A stretch of 64,000 bases of DNA, from positions 27,115 through 91,114 of the forward strand of contig CAKPMB010000004.1 in NCBI GenBank assembly GCA_934167885.1, given 5' to 3'. The translations under genes and the position numbers were made by a program. The notes beneath the pieces were generated by a model. It had not been told where the DNA came from. It saw nothing but the letters and a program-made list of their open reading frames with translations, and made no database searches. Source of the DNA: an uncultured Bacilli bacterium. Its GTDB lineage: Bacteria; Bacillota_I; Bacilli_A; RF39; UBA660. This document shows positions 28,848 through 37,903 of the stretch, one piece after another; position 1 is the first letter of the stretch, and every line of letters begins with the position of its first letter.

Positions 28848-29423
28848 ATGAAAAAAAGGCTTTTGATATTTTTAATAATAATGTTAATACCGTTGTTTGT
28901 TTTTATGGGTTATCAAATTATTAAAGTTTTAGATTATAATTCATCCATCACAAGTTTAGAGAAATATGAATTTATTGATAGTGAAAAAACAATAAAAAAT
29001 TTGAAGTATGATAATAAAAATTATGTAATCTCAAAATATTACGATACTTCAAGTTCATGGAGCAGTCTTAATATATTATTAAAACGCAACAATGACTACT
29101 ATATTTTAAAAACTATTAAAAAATGTGACACCCTAGATGATGGATCAAATTTATACATAAAAAATAATGAAGTTTATATACATTGTATTGGTAAAGAAAA
29201 TAATATAGAGAAATACACTATTAACAAATTTATAACAAGTCAAGAAACACTTAATTTTGATTTTACAAACACTCCTAATATCAGTCAAATGCATATGATT
29301 ATAGACAGTGTTGACAATAAATATATTTATTTATCATCACCATTTAAAGTAGATAACACCGTTTTAGATGAACCTAAAGTAAAATGTTCATTTAAAGATC
29401 AAAAATGCTATTATATTAAATAA
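28848..29423 (+). CDS. membrane-anchored hypothetical protein
   Basis: A 191-residue protein with a basic N-terminus and one hydrophobic segment at about 5-26, then an extracytoplasmic domain rich in Tyr, Asn and Lys with Cys pairs (KCDTLDD, HCIGKEN, KCSFKDQKCYY). A GAAAGGAAG site precedes the ATG and a terminator follows. I do not recognise a family. Confidence 0.7.
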   Translation: MKKRLLIFLIIMLIPLFVFMGYQIIKVLDYNSSITSLEKYEFIDSEKTIKNLKYDNKNYVISKYYDTSSSWSSLNILLKRNNDYYILKTIKKCDTLDDGSNLYIKNNEVYIHCIGKENNIEKYTINKFITSQETLNFDFTNTPNISQMHMIIDSVDNKYIYLSSPFKVDNTVLDEPKVKCSFKDQKCYYIK

Positions 29424-29424
29424 A

Positions 29425-29459
29425 AACAATTTAAGTCATAAAAACCTAAATTGTTTTTT
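29425..29459 (+). terminator. terminator after the 191-residue protein
   Basis: AACAATTTA pairs with TAAATTGTT around a 12-nt loop and ends in a run of six T residues. Confidence 0.8.
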
Positions 29460-29575
29460 ATTAATTTTAAAAATATAAATATGCTTAGATTTACACAAAT
29501 AAATGGTGCGTTTTAAATACACCTCGCAAATTAAAATCTCTTTCTACAAATTATTGTATATTATAATTTTCATTG

Positions 29576-30289
29576 TTACAATCTGTTTTTATTAATATGC
29601 TCAACAAATTTTTTGAAGATAAGATTTTGTTCCGATTTATTAGTAATAAATTCAGGATGCCATTGTACTCCAATATTAAATCCTGCATCATCTAATTCAA
29701 TTAGTTCAATAATATTATCATCTGAATATCCTTTCACAGAATACTCGCCTGGGTTATCTATTTTACATTTATGAATACTATTAACAACAAAATTATTTTT
29801 ATTAATTAAACTAAAAAGTTTAGAATCGTTGTTTATATTTACTTTATGCATTTCCATATTATCTAAACTAAAATGTTTTTTTTTGAGATAATCATAATCA
29901 TCAAATGAAATACTTCCACCCGTTGCCAAACACATATTTATAGCACCACAGCAAATTCCTAATAATGGAATATTATTTTTAATGCAGTATTTAACTATTT
30001 CTTGTTCATAATCACAAATAGTTATTCCACCTTCTAGTATTATACCATCACAGATATCAATTGTTTGATATAAGTCACTTAAAGATTCTTCATTTAAATA
30101 ATAGTTCTGATACGAAAATGGCTTTTCTTCAATTTTTTCTTTTATTTTGCTTTGAGGAATAATTCCAATAGCAATTGCTCCATTTTTATTTAATGCATCT
30201 TTAATTTCATCACTAATACATATCTTATTCCAAATTATATCATCGCATTGCGGTTTTCCAACAATTCCAATTATAGGTTTTTTAGCCAT
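29576..30289 (-). CDS. class I glutamine amidotransferase-like (peptidase C26) protein
   Basis: A 237-residue protein of the gamma-glutamyl-gamma-aminobutyrate hydrolase type. The nucleophile elbow is LLGICCGAINM near residue 111, HKC follows, and GVQWHPEF near residue 212 supplies the catalytic His-Glu. It starts 9 bp after a GNAT gene, so the two are probably co-expressed. Members hydrolyse gamma-glutamyl amides in polyamine or amino-acid metabolism; the substrate here is not determined. Confidence 0.82.
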   Translation of the reverse strand: MAKKPIIGIVGKPQCDDIIWNKICISDEIKDALNKNGAIAIGIIPQSKIKEKIEEKPFSYQNYYLNEESLSDLYQTIDICDGIILEGGITICDYEQEIVKYCIKNNIPLLGICCGAINMCLATGGSISFDDYDYLKKKHFSLDNMEMHKVNINNDSKLFSLINKNNFVVNSIHKCKIDNPGEYSVKGYSDDNIIELIELDDAGFNIGVQWHPEFITNKSEQNLIFKKFVEHINKNRL

Positions 30290-30298
30290 AGTATCACC

Positions 30299-30886
30299 TT
30301 ATTTCTTTTTTTTCGTTAATATTAAGTTTCCGTCTTTATGTTCATTTCTTAAACTTTGAATTTCTTCATGTGAAAGAGGACAAAACCCATCATATAATTC
30401 TTGTGCTACTTTTTGCATATCCATTTCTTTCAATTCTAAACTATTACATGCAACCCAATTCCCCTTTTTTTCAATTGCATGATAATTAGTTCCTATTAAT
30501 TTATAATTGCATTTATCAAATAAATGAACAATAGCATTATTATCAAGTCTCGTTTGAATAAAAATCATTTGAACGTTTATTGCTTTTAAATAGTTACTTA
30601 TATAACTTATCGCTTTTGTTGCAAAGCCTTTACCCTTGTAATCTTCGAAGATGTAAATGCCATTAATTTTGACTATGTTTTCAGTACAAAAGTGCAACAT
30701 TATATATCCAATTATATCCTTTTCATTTAAAATTGATAAAATTTGTTTTTCTCCAATTCTAAATTGTTCTAAATTTTCCTCTATCCATTTCGGGTAATAT
30801 GGATATTCTTCAATAAAAATTTCGGTTAGTGCTGCAACCCCTCTATTAAACTCATCAATCGTGTTTAATCTTCTTATTTCAAACAT
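30299..30886 (-). CDS. GNAT-family N-acetyltransferase
   Basis: A 195-residue protein with the GNAT acetyl-CoA loop FEDYKGKGFATKAISYISNY (V-D-Y-R-G-x-G equivalent) near residue 78, and the later YKLIGTNYHAIEKKG strand. It probably acetylates a small molecule or protein N-terminus. The last 40 residues form a short helical tail. It lies upstream of the amidotransferase-like gene with a 9-bp gap. Confidence 0.82.
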   Translation of the reverse strand: MFEIRRLNTIDEFNRGVAALTEIFIEEYPYYPKWIEENLEQFRIGEKQILSILNEKDIIGYIMLHFCTENIVKINGIYIFEDYKGKGFATKAISYISNYLKAINVQMIFIQTRLDNNAIVHLFDKCNYKLIGTNYHAIEKKGNWVACNSLELKEMDMQKVAQELYDGFCPLSHEEIQSLRNEHKDGNLILTKKKK

Positions 30887-30943
30887 AATAAACCACCCTT
30901 ATTATCAATTACTTTATCATTTATTGATTAGTAAATCAACAAT

Positions 30944-31369
30944 TTATCGATATCTTTTTTTATTTATTAATTCGTATTCTCCTTCAAAATTCCAAATATT
31001 TAATTTTCCTTTTGCAGGGATTGGATAAATTGGTTCAACATCTGCAAAAATCCATCCATATCTACCATTTTCATATAGTCCTAAATTATATTCTTTAGCA
31101 TTTAATTTTATTTTTTTTAAAAAATCATCATCCATATATACACAATCAACTAAATTAGCTTTACAAATTATATTTCCGAAATTCATGGGTAAATTACTGA
31201 TTAATGGAATAACATATTCATTAGTTAAATACTCTTTAGCAAGTGTTTTTCCACTTGCATGAATAAGTATTTCTCCCCGATAGTTTGTTTTCCAACTTCT
31301 AGTTTCTATTAACTTATCACCATTTGCAATTAATGTAGCAAAAGGCTCCTTTATACTTAATACCTTCAT
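30944..31369 (-). CDS. ASCH-domain protein
   Basis: 141 residues from the ATG at 31369, starting MKVLSIKEPFATLIANGDK. This and the following ETRSWKTNYRGEILIHASGK are the ASCH core (Kxx(T/S)xxxR-like pocket plus the beta-barrel strands). ASCH domains resemble PUA and bind RNA or modified nucleosides; some are N4-acetylcytidine amidohydrolases. A GTG four codons earlier is also in frame but less likely. It is the last recognisable gene before a degraded stretch. Confidence 0.82.
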   Translation of the reverse strand: MKVLSIKEPFATLIANGDKLIETRSWKTNYRGEILIHASGKTLAKEYLTNEYVIPLISNLPMNFGNIICKANLVDCVYMDDDFLKKIKLNAKEYNLGLYENGRYGWIFADVEPIYPIPAKGKLNIWNFEGEYELINKKRYR

Positions 31370-31381
31370 TTTCGATTCCAC

Positions 31382-32058
31382 CCTTTTCGCTCTTTAAGAT
31401 TTATTTTCATGCACCCATAGCCGTAAAAACTGTGTATTTTTTTAAGCTAATTTTATTTTATATTACTATACACTATATTACTCATAATAATTATAACACT
31501 TTTTTAGCAATTAACCCTTATAATTGTTTATTCAATACATTTTTCTTGAATTTTTATTTGTATTTTTTTAATTTCACTAATGGATTATTAAGTTTTAACT
31601 TTTGGTAATAACAGCGACGACTCTTCATATCAAACATAATAAAATTTACATAAAATATACATTCATCTAATTTATAAGTATATTATTAATATTACTTTTA
31701 CTTAATTTTATTTCATCAATAATTTTAATTAGCAAATTTATAAAATTTGATTTTGTTAGTCTAGCTTTCTTTTACTTTTTCAATATTTTACATTTTTCAT
31801 CGTTTATAAATACATTAATTTCTATATTTCTTTTTCTTATTTTTAAACATCTCTATAAATCTTAGAGTTTGGAACTTGTCCCGTAAGTTAGGCAAATGTT
31901 AGGAGCACAAATTCAATGCATGTTAAGACAATCTTATCCTATTTGTCATCACATCTTTTTCGTTAAATATAAATTAAGACAATTTTTTCAGCTATGTTTT
32001 CGTAATTATTCATTTTTTTATACAACAAATAATTTATTTTCTCCCTTTTACTTTTAAT
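31382..32058. other. AT-rich stretch without a supportable gene
   Basis: About 680 bp of very AT-rich sequence with stops in all frames. A slightly more balanced patch near 31866-31945 (TTGGAACTTGTCCCGTAAG) may be a leftover of a mobile gene but I cannot identify it. It marks the left edge of the accessory segment that runs to about 36.6 kb. Confidence 0.5.
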
Positions 32059-32259
32059 TTAAATCTTCATAATTTCGGTCAGTTCATTTATTAATAATTT
32101 TGTTTTTGTTTCTTTATCAACTAGAAAAAGAAAATTATTTAATTCATCATAAAAAATTAGTTTTTGATATAAAACTTTGTTATTCTTTTTATGATAGTAA
32201 AATCTTAATAATCCATATTTGCTAAGACCTCTAGTTTTAATGTTTCTAATATTTTAAAA
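32059..32259 (-). pseudogene. remnant open frame without a start
   Basis: On the minus strand a frame of about 66 codons ends at the TAA at 32059. It reads through KTRGLSKYGLLRFYYHKKNN and ends NELTEIMKI. It opens just after a stop and contains no ATG near its beginning, so it looks like the 3' end of a lost gene. No family recognised. Confidence 0.3.
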
Positions 32260-32335
32260 TTAAGCATTAAAAATGTCCTTTTTAGAAACAAAAAAAGATA
32301 ACATCTATATACATACAGTGAGTTAGATTTTAGGC

Positions 32336-32447
32336 ATAAAAAAACTTACGACACCGTAATAGTTTTGTAAGTTGTATCCAAATGGTGCGAATGACGAAGT
32401 AGTTTACAACTCTTTCGCATAAAGACGATTGATTTATATCAATCACT
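32336..32447 (-). ncRNA. candidate orphan small RNA
   Basis: About 112 nt bounded by a promoter (32454-32482) and a strong terminator (AACTTAC/GTAAGTT at 32343-32373 plus T7). In between are a GATTGAT/ATCAATC hairpin near the 5' end and a TGCGAA/TTCGCA-closed stem. There is no open reading frame of note. It does not look like a tRNA, SRP RNA, 6S or tmRNA. Function unknown. Confidence 0.55.
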
Positions 32448-32453
32448 ATATTC

Positions 32454-32482
32454 ATTATACCAAAGAATAGAAAAAGTAGCAA
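32454..32482 (-). promoter_or_regulatory. promoter of the candidate small RNA
   Basis: TTGCTA (32477-32482) and TATAAT (32454-32459) on the minus strand with a 17-bp spacer. The -35 overlaps the terminator stem of the gene pair upstream. Confidence 0.65.
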
Positions 32483-32500
32483 TAACTTTGATGCTACTTT
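32471..32500 (-). terminator. terminator of the AbiTii-type gene pair
   Basis: AAAGTAGC pairs with GCTACTTT across a 12-nt loop, followed on the minus strand by TTCTATTCTTT. The stop codon of the 54-residue gene lies inside the stem. Confidence 0.65.
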
Positions 32501-32658
32501 GTAAAATAATATAATATTAGTCCACCTATGACAGTAACAAATAACCCTACAAGAATATCAATTATTATTTGTTTAGATTTGTCCTCTTTTTTAATTTTAT
32601 TACCTATTCCTATATTCGAATTTTTTATTTTATTTTTATTTCCTATCTCAATTCTCAT
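32494..32658 (-). CDS. 54-residue single-pass membrane protein overlapping the AbiTii-type gene
   Basis: Read by hand: ATG at 32658, TAG at 32494. The product begins MRIEIGNKNKIKNSNIGIGN, then a basic stretch, then one membrane helix (IIIDILVGLFVTVIGGLIL) and ends YYFTK. Its start lies inside the last codons of the upstream gene (11-nt overlap), so translation is probably coupled. The GNKN..I..SNIGIGN pattern repeats the pattern at the end of the upstream protein, as if one protein had been split by a frameshift. Confidence 0.65.
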   Translation of the reverse strand: MRIEIGNKNKIKNSNIGIGNKIKKEDKSKQIIIDILVGLFVTVIGGLILYYFTK

Positions 32659-33313
32659 TTCCTACACCTACATTTGAACTTTCTATTGTATTGTCGTTAC
32701 CCATATGTACTGAATTATCAGTATATATAATATTATTAATATTGTTTAACACTTCTTTTTCTTTTGTTTTATTTGAAAAATCTATATAATAATCATCTAG
32801 GTTCCCGTACTTTTTTTCTAATTCTATAAATATCTTTAACACTTTAGTCTTAATTTTATTTAAAAGATTTGTATGAGCATATATCGATAGTTCTCTACGA
32901 GCACTAATTACTTCACCATTTACCAATGATATTTCTTGAGCTAATACTTGATGTAATGGTATGCCCAAACAATGTTCTTTACTTTCTTTTTCAGCAATTG
33001 AAAGTTGCATAATTTCAGATATAGGAGAAGTAACTTTGACTTTAGTATATTCTTTAACATATTCAGGTTTAATTGGTATATCCTGATTTGTACATTTAAT
33101 TCTTCCTCCTATAAAATTGCCTTTTATATTTGCTTCTAAAACTCTATATTCTGGTAATTCACTTTCTTTACTATATCCATTTATTTCATTATCTAACCAT
33201 TTTTTTATTTTCTTGTCTTTTATATCTTGTAACAATAAATTTAAAATATCCATTGCTTGAACAACATTAATCTCATCTTTAATTAATTCAATTATAATTT
33301 GACTTCTCTTCAT
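32648..33313 (-). CDS. AbiTii-domain protein (probable phage defence)
   Basis: 221 residues from the ATG at 33313 (GGGGGTC upstream). The N-terminal half, including ILNLLLQDIKDKKIKKWLDN, EINGY and LPEYRVLEANIKG, follows the AbiTii domain found at the N-terminus of abortive-infection proteins. The C-terminus is a short repeat-like tail, HMGNDNTIESSNVGVGNEN. A membrane-helix protein with the same tail pattern is encoded in an overlapping frame. A membrane-acting abortive infection pair is plausible but not shown. Confidence 0.65.
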   Translation of the reverse strand: MKRSQIIIELIKDEINVVQAMDILNLLLQDIKDKKIKKWLDNEINGYSKESELPEYRVLEANIKGNFIGGRIKCTNQDIPIKPEYVKEYTKVKVTSPISEIMQLSIAEKESKEHCLGIPLHQVLAQEISLVNGEVISARRELSIYAHTNLLNKIKTKVLKIFIELEKKYGNLDDYYIDFSNKTKEKEVLNNINNIIYTDNSVHMGNDNTIESSNVGVGNEN

Positions 33314-33467
33314 ATTGACCCCCAAACCAATTTATGTCTAACAGTTATTTATTTTAACATAAATAGTTTAAAATTAAAATATTCTTCAAGGCATATCTTT
33401 TATGATTTTTCATGTAATACTCAAGCAATTGAAAAAGTAGCAAACTTCATGCTACTTTCTAAATATA

Positions 33468-34289
<822 letters not shown>

Positions 34290-34302
34290 TCAACTCCTTT
34301 TA

Positions 34303-34357
34303 CAAAAAAAGAGGAGACAATAGTATTTAATAAAGCCTAAATACTACTGACTCCTCT
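34303..34357 (-). terminator. attenuator-like terminator before the fusion gene
   Basis: AGAGGAG followed by about 12 further paired bases on one arm pairs with the other arm ending CTCCTCT, then seven T residues. The hairpin overlaps the end of a 25-codon leader frame and lies about 20 bp before the fusion gene, a translational-attenuation layout. Confidence 0.7.
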
Positions 34358-34404
34358 AATAATTCAATATTATTAATTTTCAATATTTTATGTTTATATT
34401 TCAT
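34327..34404 (-). CDS. 25-residue putative leader peptide
   Basis: ATG at 34404 preceded by an excellent GGAGG site; product MKYKHKILKINNIELLEE then SVVFRLY. Its 3' end lies in the 5' arm of the attenuator stem. Layouts like this regulate antibiotic-resistance genes through ribosome stalling, but no resistance gene is next to it now. Confidence 0.5.
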   Translation of the reverse strand: MKYKHKILKINNIELLEESVVFRLY

Positions 34405-34502
34405 AGATGTACCTCCATTTCTAGAGTATACCTCTTCATTGGCTATTTATAATATCACTTTTTTAAGATTTGTCAATTCCTTGATTAGGGAATAAATAGT
34501 AT

Positions 34503-34775
34503 CTAGTTTTCCTTTATATATTGTTCTAGTTCTGAAAGTTTTATCTTTTTACCGAGATTATGAACATAGATTTCATTTGAATAATTAAATGCTAAATAGA
34601 GTTTATTTTTAATAATAATTCTGTGGGGTTCAATATAAGTTAAATTAGTATGTTCTATCTTCCTAATACTACCATTTTCTATGATAGGTGTAGTATTACA
34701 AAAATCACATATAACATTTAATCTCGAAACTAAAGATTCATCGATTTCAATTTCTTCTTTAATTATATTTATCAT
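34503..34775 (-). CDS. small hypothetical protein
   Basis: 90 residues from the ATG at 34775, preceded by GAAAGG. It is soluble, mixed alpha/beta in composition, with IEIDESLVSRLNVICDFCNT near the N-terminus and a hydrophobic strand-rich middle (PHRIIIKNKLYLAFNYSNEI). No family recognised. It lies in the accessory segment next to tRNA-Arg. Confidence 0.55.
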   Translation of the reverse strand: MINIIKEEIEIDESLVSRLNVICDFCNTTPIIENGSIRKIEHTNLTYIEPHRIIIKNKLYLAFNYSNEIYVHNLGKKIKLSELEQYIKEN

Positions 34776-34877
34776 AGACACCAACCTTTCTATGATTTTT
34801 TCTTATAAAACGAAAAAATCAATCATTTCTGATTGATATCTATCTAAAAGTTCGAATAGTTCGAACAGATTCGTCAA

Positions 34878-34954
34878 TGGTGCCCTTGACTGGATTCGAA
34901 CCAGCGACCTTTTCCTTCGGAGGGAAACACTCTATCCACCTGAGCTACAAGAGC
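34878..34954 (-). tRNA. tRNA-Arg (anticodon CCG)
   Basis: A 77-nt cloverleaf with encoded CCA. The acceptor arm pairs GCTCTTG with CAAGGGC, and the anticodon loop CTCCGAA gives anticodon CCG (reads CGG). It lies at the right side of the accessory segment, a usual integration neighbour, but I found no attachment repeat. Confidence 0.95.
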
Positions 34955-35080
34955 AAGACACCTATGATTATAACATAGGTATTCATAAAATGTTACTATA
35001 TATTAAAAAAGACTTAGAATAACTAAATCAAATATCATTATATTATCAATTATATTCTAAGTAATTTTCAACATCATTTT

Positions 35081-35671
35081 TTAATAATTAGCATTTAAAG
35101 CAAGCATTACTTCAACAATAAGAATTATTATAGAAACTATTGAAATACAAATTGTAGCAATGGCTTTACCTCTTTTACTGGTATTCATACCTTGACTAGC
35201 ACACCAAAAATCAAAAATATAAACAATTATACCAAAACCATATCCAAAAAATGAAATTAAAACGCCTACAATTGATAACCAAAAGCCTATTTCACATCTT
35301 TTTTCTTTTTGCATTATTTGTTCATTTTGAAATGTTTGAGCGAATGGATTGGCCATATTTCCCTGTTGATAATTATATTGATTACCCATATTTTGATTAT
35401 AATTCATATTATTATTCATATTTTGATTTAAGGTCATCCCTGTGTTTGGATCAAAGTTCATTTGTTGATTATTACCTTGATTTAGAGGCATCCCTGTATT
35501 AGGATCAAAATTCATTGCCCCCCCTTGATTTGATTGGTTAGCATTAAAAGATGCATTATTCATATTTTGATTTAATGGCATCCCTGTATTTGGATCAAAG
35601 TTCATTTGATTATTATTGCCTTGATTTAATGGCATTCCTGTATTAGGATCAAAATTCATATTATTATTCAT
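35081..35671 (-). CDS. Asn/Gln-rich repeat protein with two membrane helices
   Basis: 196 residues. The N-terminal 110 are low complexity and contain four copies of NFDPNTGM(P/T)LNQ separated by Asn/Gln/Met linkers. The C-terminal part has two hydrophobic helices (about 128-152 and 168-190) around a charged loop, like the DUF4190-type tail of many small membrane proteins. The repetitive part should be cytoplasmic or disordered. Function unknown. Confidence 0.75.
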   Translation of the reverse strand: MNNNMNFDPNTGMPLNQGNNNQMNFDPNTGMPLNQNMNNASFNANQSNQGGAMNFDPNTGMPLNQGNNQQMNFDPNTGMTLNQNMNNNMNYNQNMGNQYNYQQGNMANPFAQTFQNEQIMQKEKRCEIGFWLSIVGVLISFFGYGFGIIVYIFDFWCASQGMNTSKRGKAIATICISIVSIIILIVEVMLALNANY

Positions 35672-35902
35672 ATATACTCCTTCTTATTATCAATAACATC
35701 CACCCCTTAAACTCCCCTTACCATCAACTCTTATTTTAATATCCTACCCACTTTCTCATTTAAAATATCAAGAGCTCAATCATGCTCTATAATACTATTT
35801 CAAAAAAATTATAACACATATTTATAAATTGTGTGTGCCTAACTTTGTATTTTAAAAGTCTTATAAATAAAAAAGCACCAAAATGGTGCAATATTTCATA
35901 AA

Positions 35903-36475
35903 TTATTCATTTGCTTTAAGGCTTGCAACCATATCAATTATCTTAACTTTACGTGATAATCTTCTAGATACAATATATGAAGTTAGATATGTGCCAACCG
36001 CTGCTATTAAATACGTCCACCATCTAATAGATGTTCCAAAATCATAATTATCATCTAGACATACCTTAAATAAATAAGACGTTAACATATAACCTAATGG
36101 CAAATCAATTATAATGAATACTAAACAAATCCAACTATTTTGTTCTTCAAAGATTCTTCTAATATACTTTTTATCTATAAAAAGAACATAATCATTAGAA
36201 TCATCTACAAAAATCGTATTAGATGTTCTATTTCCATCCGCACCTTTTATTTCAATATTTAAAGTCATTGATGTGCTGACACCATATTCATCAGTCAAGG
36301 TTTTAACATCATTCTCGGTAATATTTTCTTTTAACGATAATTTATAGTTAAAATTATATAAATCTTCAAATTGTAACTTTATAAAGTAATTCATACTATT
36401 TAACATATCAAGTGCACAGACAATCAATGTGCAGCATCCAACAATACCAACATCTAAATTTAGAAATTGAAACAA
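35903..36475 (-). pseudogene. C-terminal remnant of an FtsX-like ABC permease
   Basis: The frame ends RRLSRKVKIIDMVASLKANE, a typical C-terminus of FtsX/MacB-type permeases, with membrane helices at about 115-135 and 150-170. The N-terminal membrane segment and most of the periplasmic-type domain are missing. A 5'-truncated tetR remnant on the other strand meets it at about 36475, so this is a deletion scar rather than a small gene. Confidence 0.65.
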
Positions 36476-36639
36476 CTAATAATATATCTCTTCTTTTAAA
36501 AAAGAATGGTTTTGATTCGCCAAATTTAAAAGAAAAAATGCATATATGTTATAATTTAATTGATAATTATTGTCATGAAGTTGTTTATCACAAACATCAA
36601 GATTTAGACTACGTTATTATGCGTGAAACCCGTTATTAA
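36476..36639 (+). pseudogene. C-terminal remnant of a TetR-like regulator
   Basis: The frame reads LKEKMHICYNLIDNYCHEVV, then YHKHQDLDYVIMRETRY, which resembles the dimerisation end of TetR-family repressors. No HTH domain precedes it; upstream sequence belongs to the antisense permease remnant. It is followed by a terminator. Together with the permease remnant it implies loss of a divergent regulator-transporter pair. Confidence 0.5.
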
Positions 36640-36660
36640 AATGATTTTAGATATACTAAA

Positions 36661-36697
36661 ATAGATATAAAGCCCATACTCTATATCTATTTTTTCT
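36661..36697. terminator. bidirectional terminator
   Basis: ATAGATATA pairs with TATATCTAT around a 12-nt loop. On the plus strand it ends in TTTTTTC; it overlaps the 3' end of the glycosyltransferase gene coming from the right. Confidence 0.65.
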
Positions 36698-37877
36698 TAT
36701 TTTTAGATAGCAATAATTTATTTTTTTCGATTAAATCACAATACAAATTATAAACTTCTAAGACTTTCTTATCCCAATGAACATAAATATCACGATAAGC
36801 GTTTTCACATACATCTTGATGTAATTTTTTATTGTGCATAATATCTATTATTTTATTAGCAAAAGATTCTTCATTGTTTTTTGAAATAAAGCCATTAACG
36901 TCCGCCGTAATCGTATCAGCTGTCGCGGCGTTTTCAATAAATAATGTTGGTGTTTTTTGAGATGCTGCTTCTATTTGCACGATGGATGAAGCATCATATA
37001 GTGAAGGGAATAAAAATAATGATGCTCTTGCATATATGGACGCTAATAAATTTCTATCCGTTATAGATCCACACATAATAATATCTTTTTCCAAGCCTTT
37101 TTCCTTGATTAAACTTCGCAATTTATTCTCATCTTGACCACTACCAACAAATAACATTTTAAATTTAAAATCAGCTTTTTCTTTAACAATTTTTAAACTA
37201 TTTACAATCAAAAAAATATTTTTCAAACAATTTATCCGACCAACAAATAAGAAAACATATTCCTTACTAGAAAGACCATATTTTTTATTAATTAGTTTAA
37301 AAGCTCTTGTTAAATTATCAACCAGTAACATATCAGTAGCATTATTCATAACCCGTGGTAGAGTTTTATAGCCATATTCTTTGTAATAAATTCTTGAAAC
37401 CTCACCATTTACAGCAAAGCACTCATCACAACGATTATATTGTTTTATAATTCTTTTAGTTAATAATTGAGCTATTCTTTCATTTTTAGAGGCTCTTAAA
37501 AAATCTTGTTTATATTGACTATGCATAGTACCTATAACTGGTATATTGTTTTTCTTAGCATAATCTATTCCTACTCTTCCCATGGTAAAAGGCGAATGAA
37601 CATGAACTATATCTAAATGAATATTTTTTAAGGTCTTCATAAACTTTCGATCAAGCAAAGGTATTGGTAGTGAATAATCAACTATTGGTAATTTTATAGA
37701 TGAACAACGAACCACCCTATATGGTAACTCCTCGTCTATATCACTACTTCCCGGTGCAAAAACAATGACACTAGCATATTTCATAAGTCTTCTGGCATAA
37801 TTATCAACGACCATGACAACACCATCAATCATTGGAAAAAAGGTATCAATAAATAAACCAATAGTTTTTCTCTTCAT
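36687..37877 (-). CDS. glycosyltransferase family 4 protein
   Basis: A 396-residue GT-B enzyme like those making glucosyl-diacylglycerol. The N-terminal acceptor domain has IGLFIDTFFPMIDGVVMVV and DIVHVHSPFTMGRVG. The donor domain has FVGRINCLKNIFLIV and the GT4 EX7E element in PSLYDASSIVQIEAASQKTP. No membrane helix. Such enzymes work at the cytoplasmic membrane face. The gene follows a membrane protein gene by 26 bp. Lipid versus other acceptor cannot be told. Confidence 0.85.
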   Translation of the reverse strand: MKRKTIGLFIDTFFPMIDGVVMVVDNYARRLMKYASVIVFAPGSSDIDEELPYRVVRCSSIKLPIVDYSLPIPLLDRKFMKTLKNIHLDIVHVHSPFTMGRVGIDYAKKNNIPVIGTMHSQYKQDFLRASKNERIAQLLTKRIIKQYNRCDECFAVNGEVSRIYYKEYGYKTLPRVMNNATDMLLVDNLTRAFKLINKKYGLSSKEYVFLFVGRINCLKNIFLIVNSLKIVKEKADFKFKMLFVGSGQDENKLRSLIKEKGLEKDIIMCGSITDRNLLASIYARASLFLFPSLYDASSIVQIEAASQKTPTLFIENAATADTITADVNGFISKNNEESFANKIIDIMHNKKLHQDVCENAYRDIYVHWDKKVLEVYNLYCDLIEKNKLLLSKNKKK

Positions 37878-37903
37878 TTATTATTTCTCCTAATAAAAAT
37901 TAA

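Noticed and set aside
34878..34954. tRNA-Arg as the attachment site of an integrative element covering 31.4-34.9 kb
   Set aside because: I found no direct repeat of the tRNA 3' end on the far side and no intact integrase.
36412..36475. Start of a 75-residue plus-strand gene at 36412
   Set aside because: The first 20 codons are antisense to the permease remnant; only the later part resembles a TetR C-terminus.
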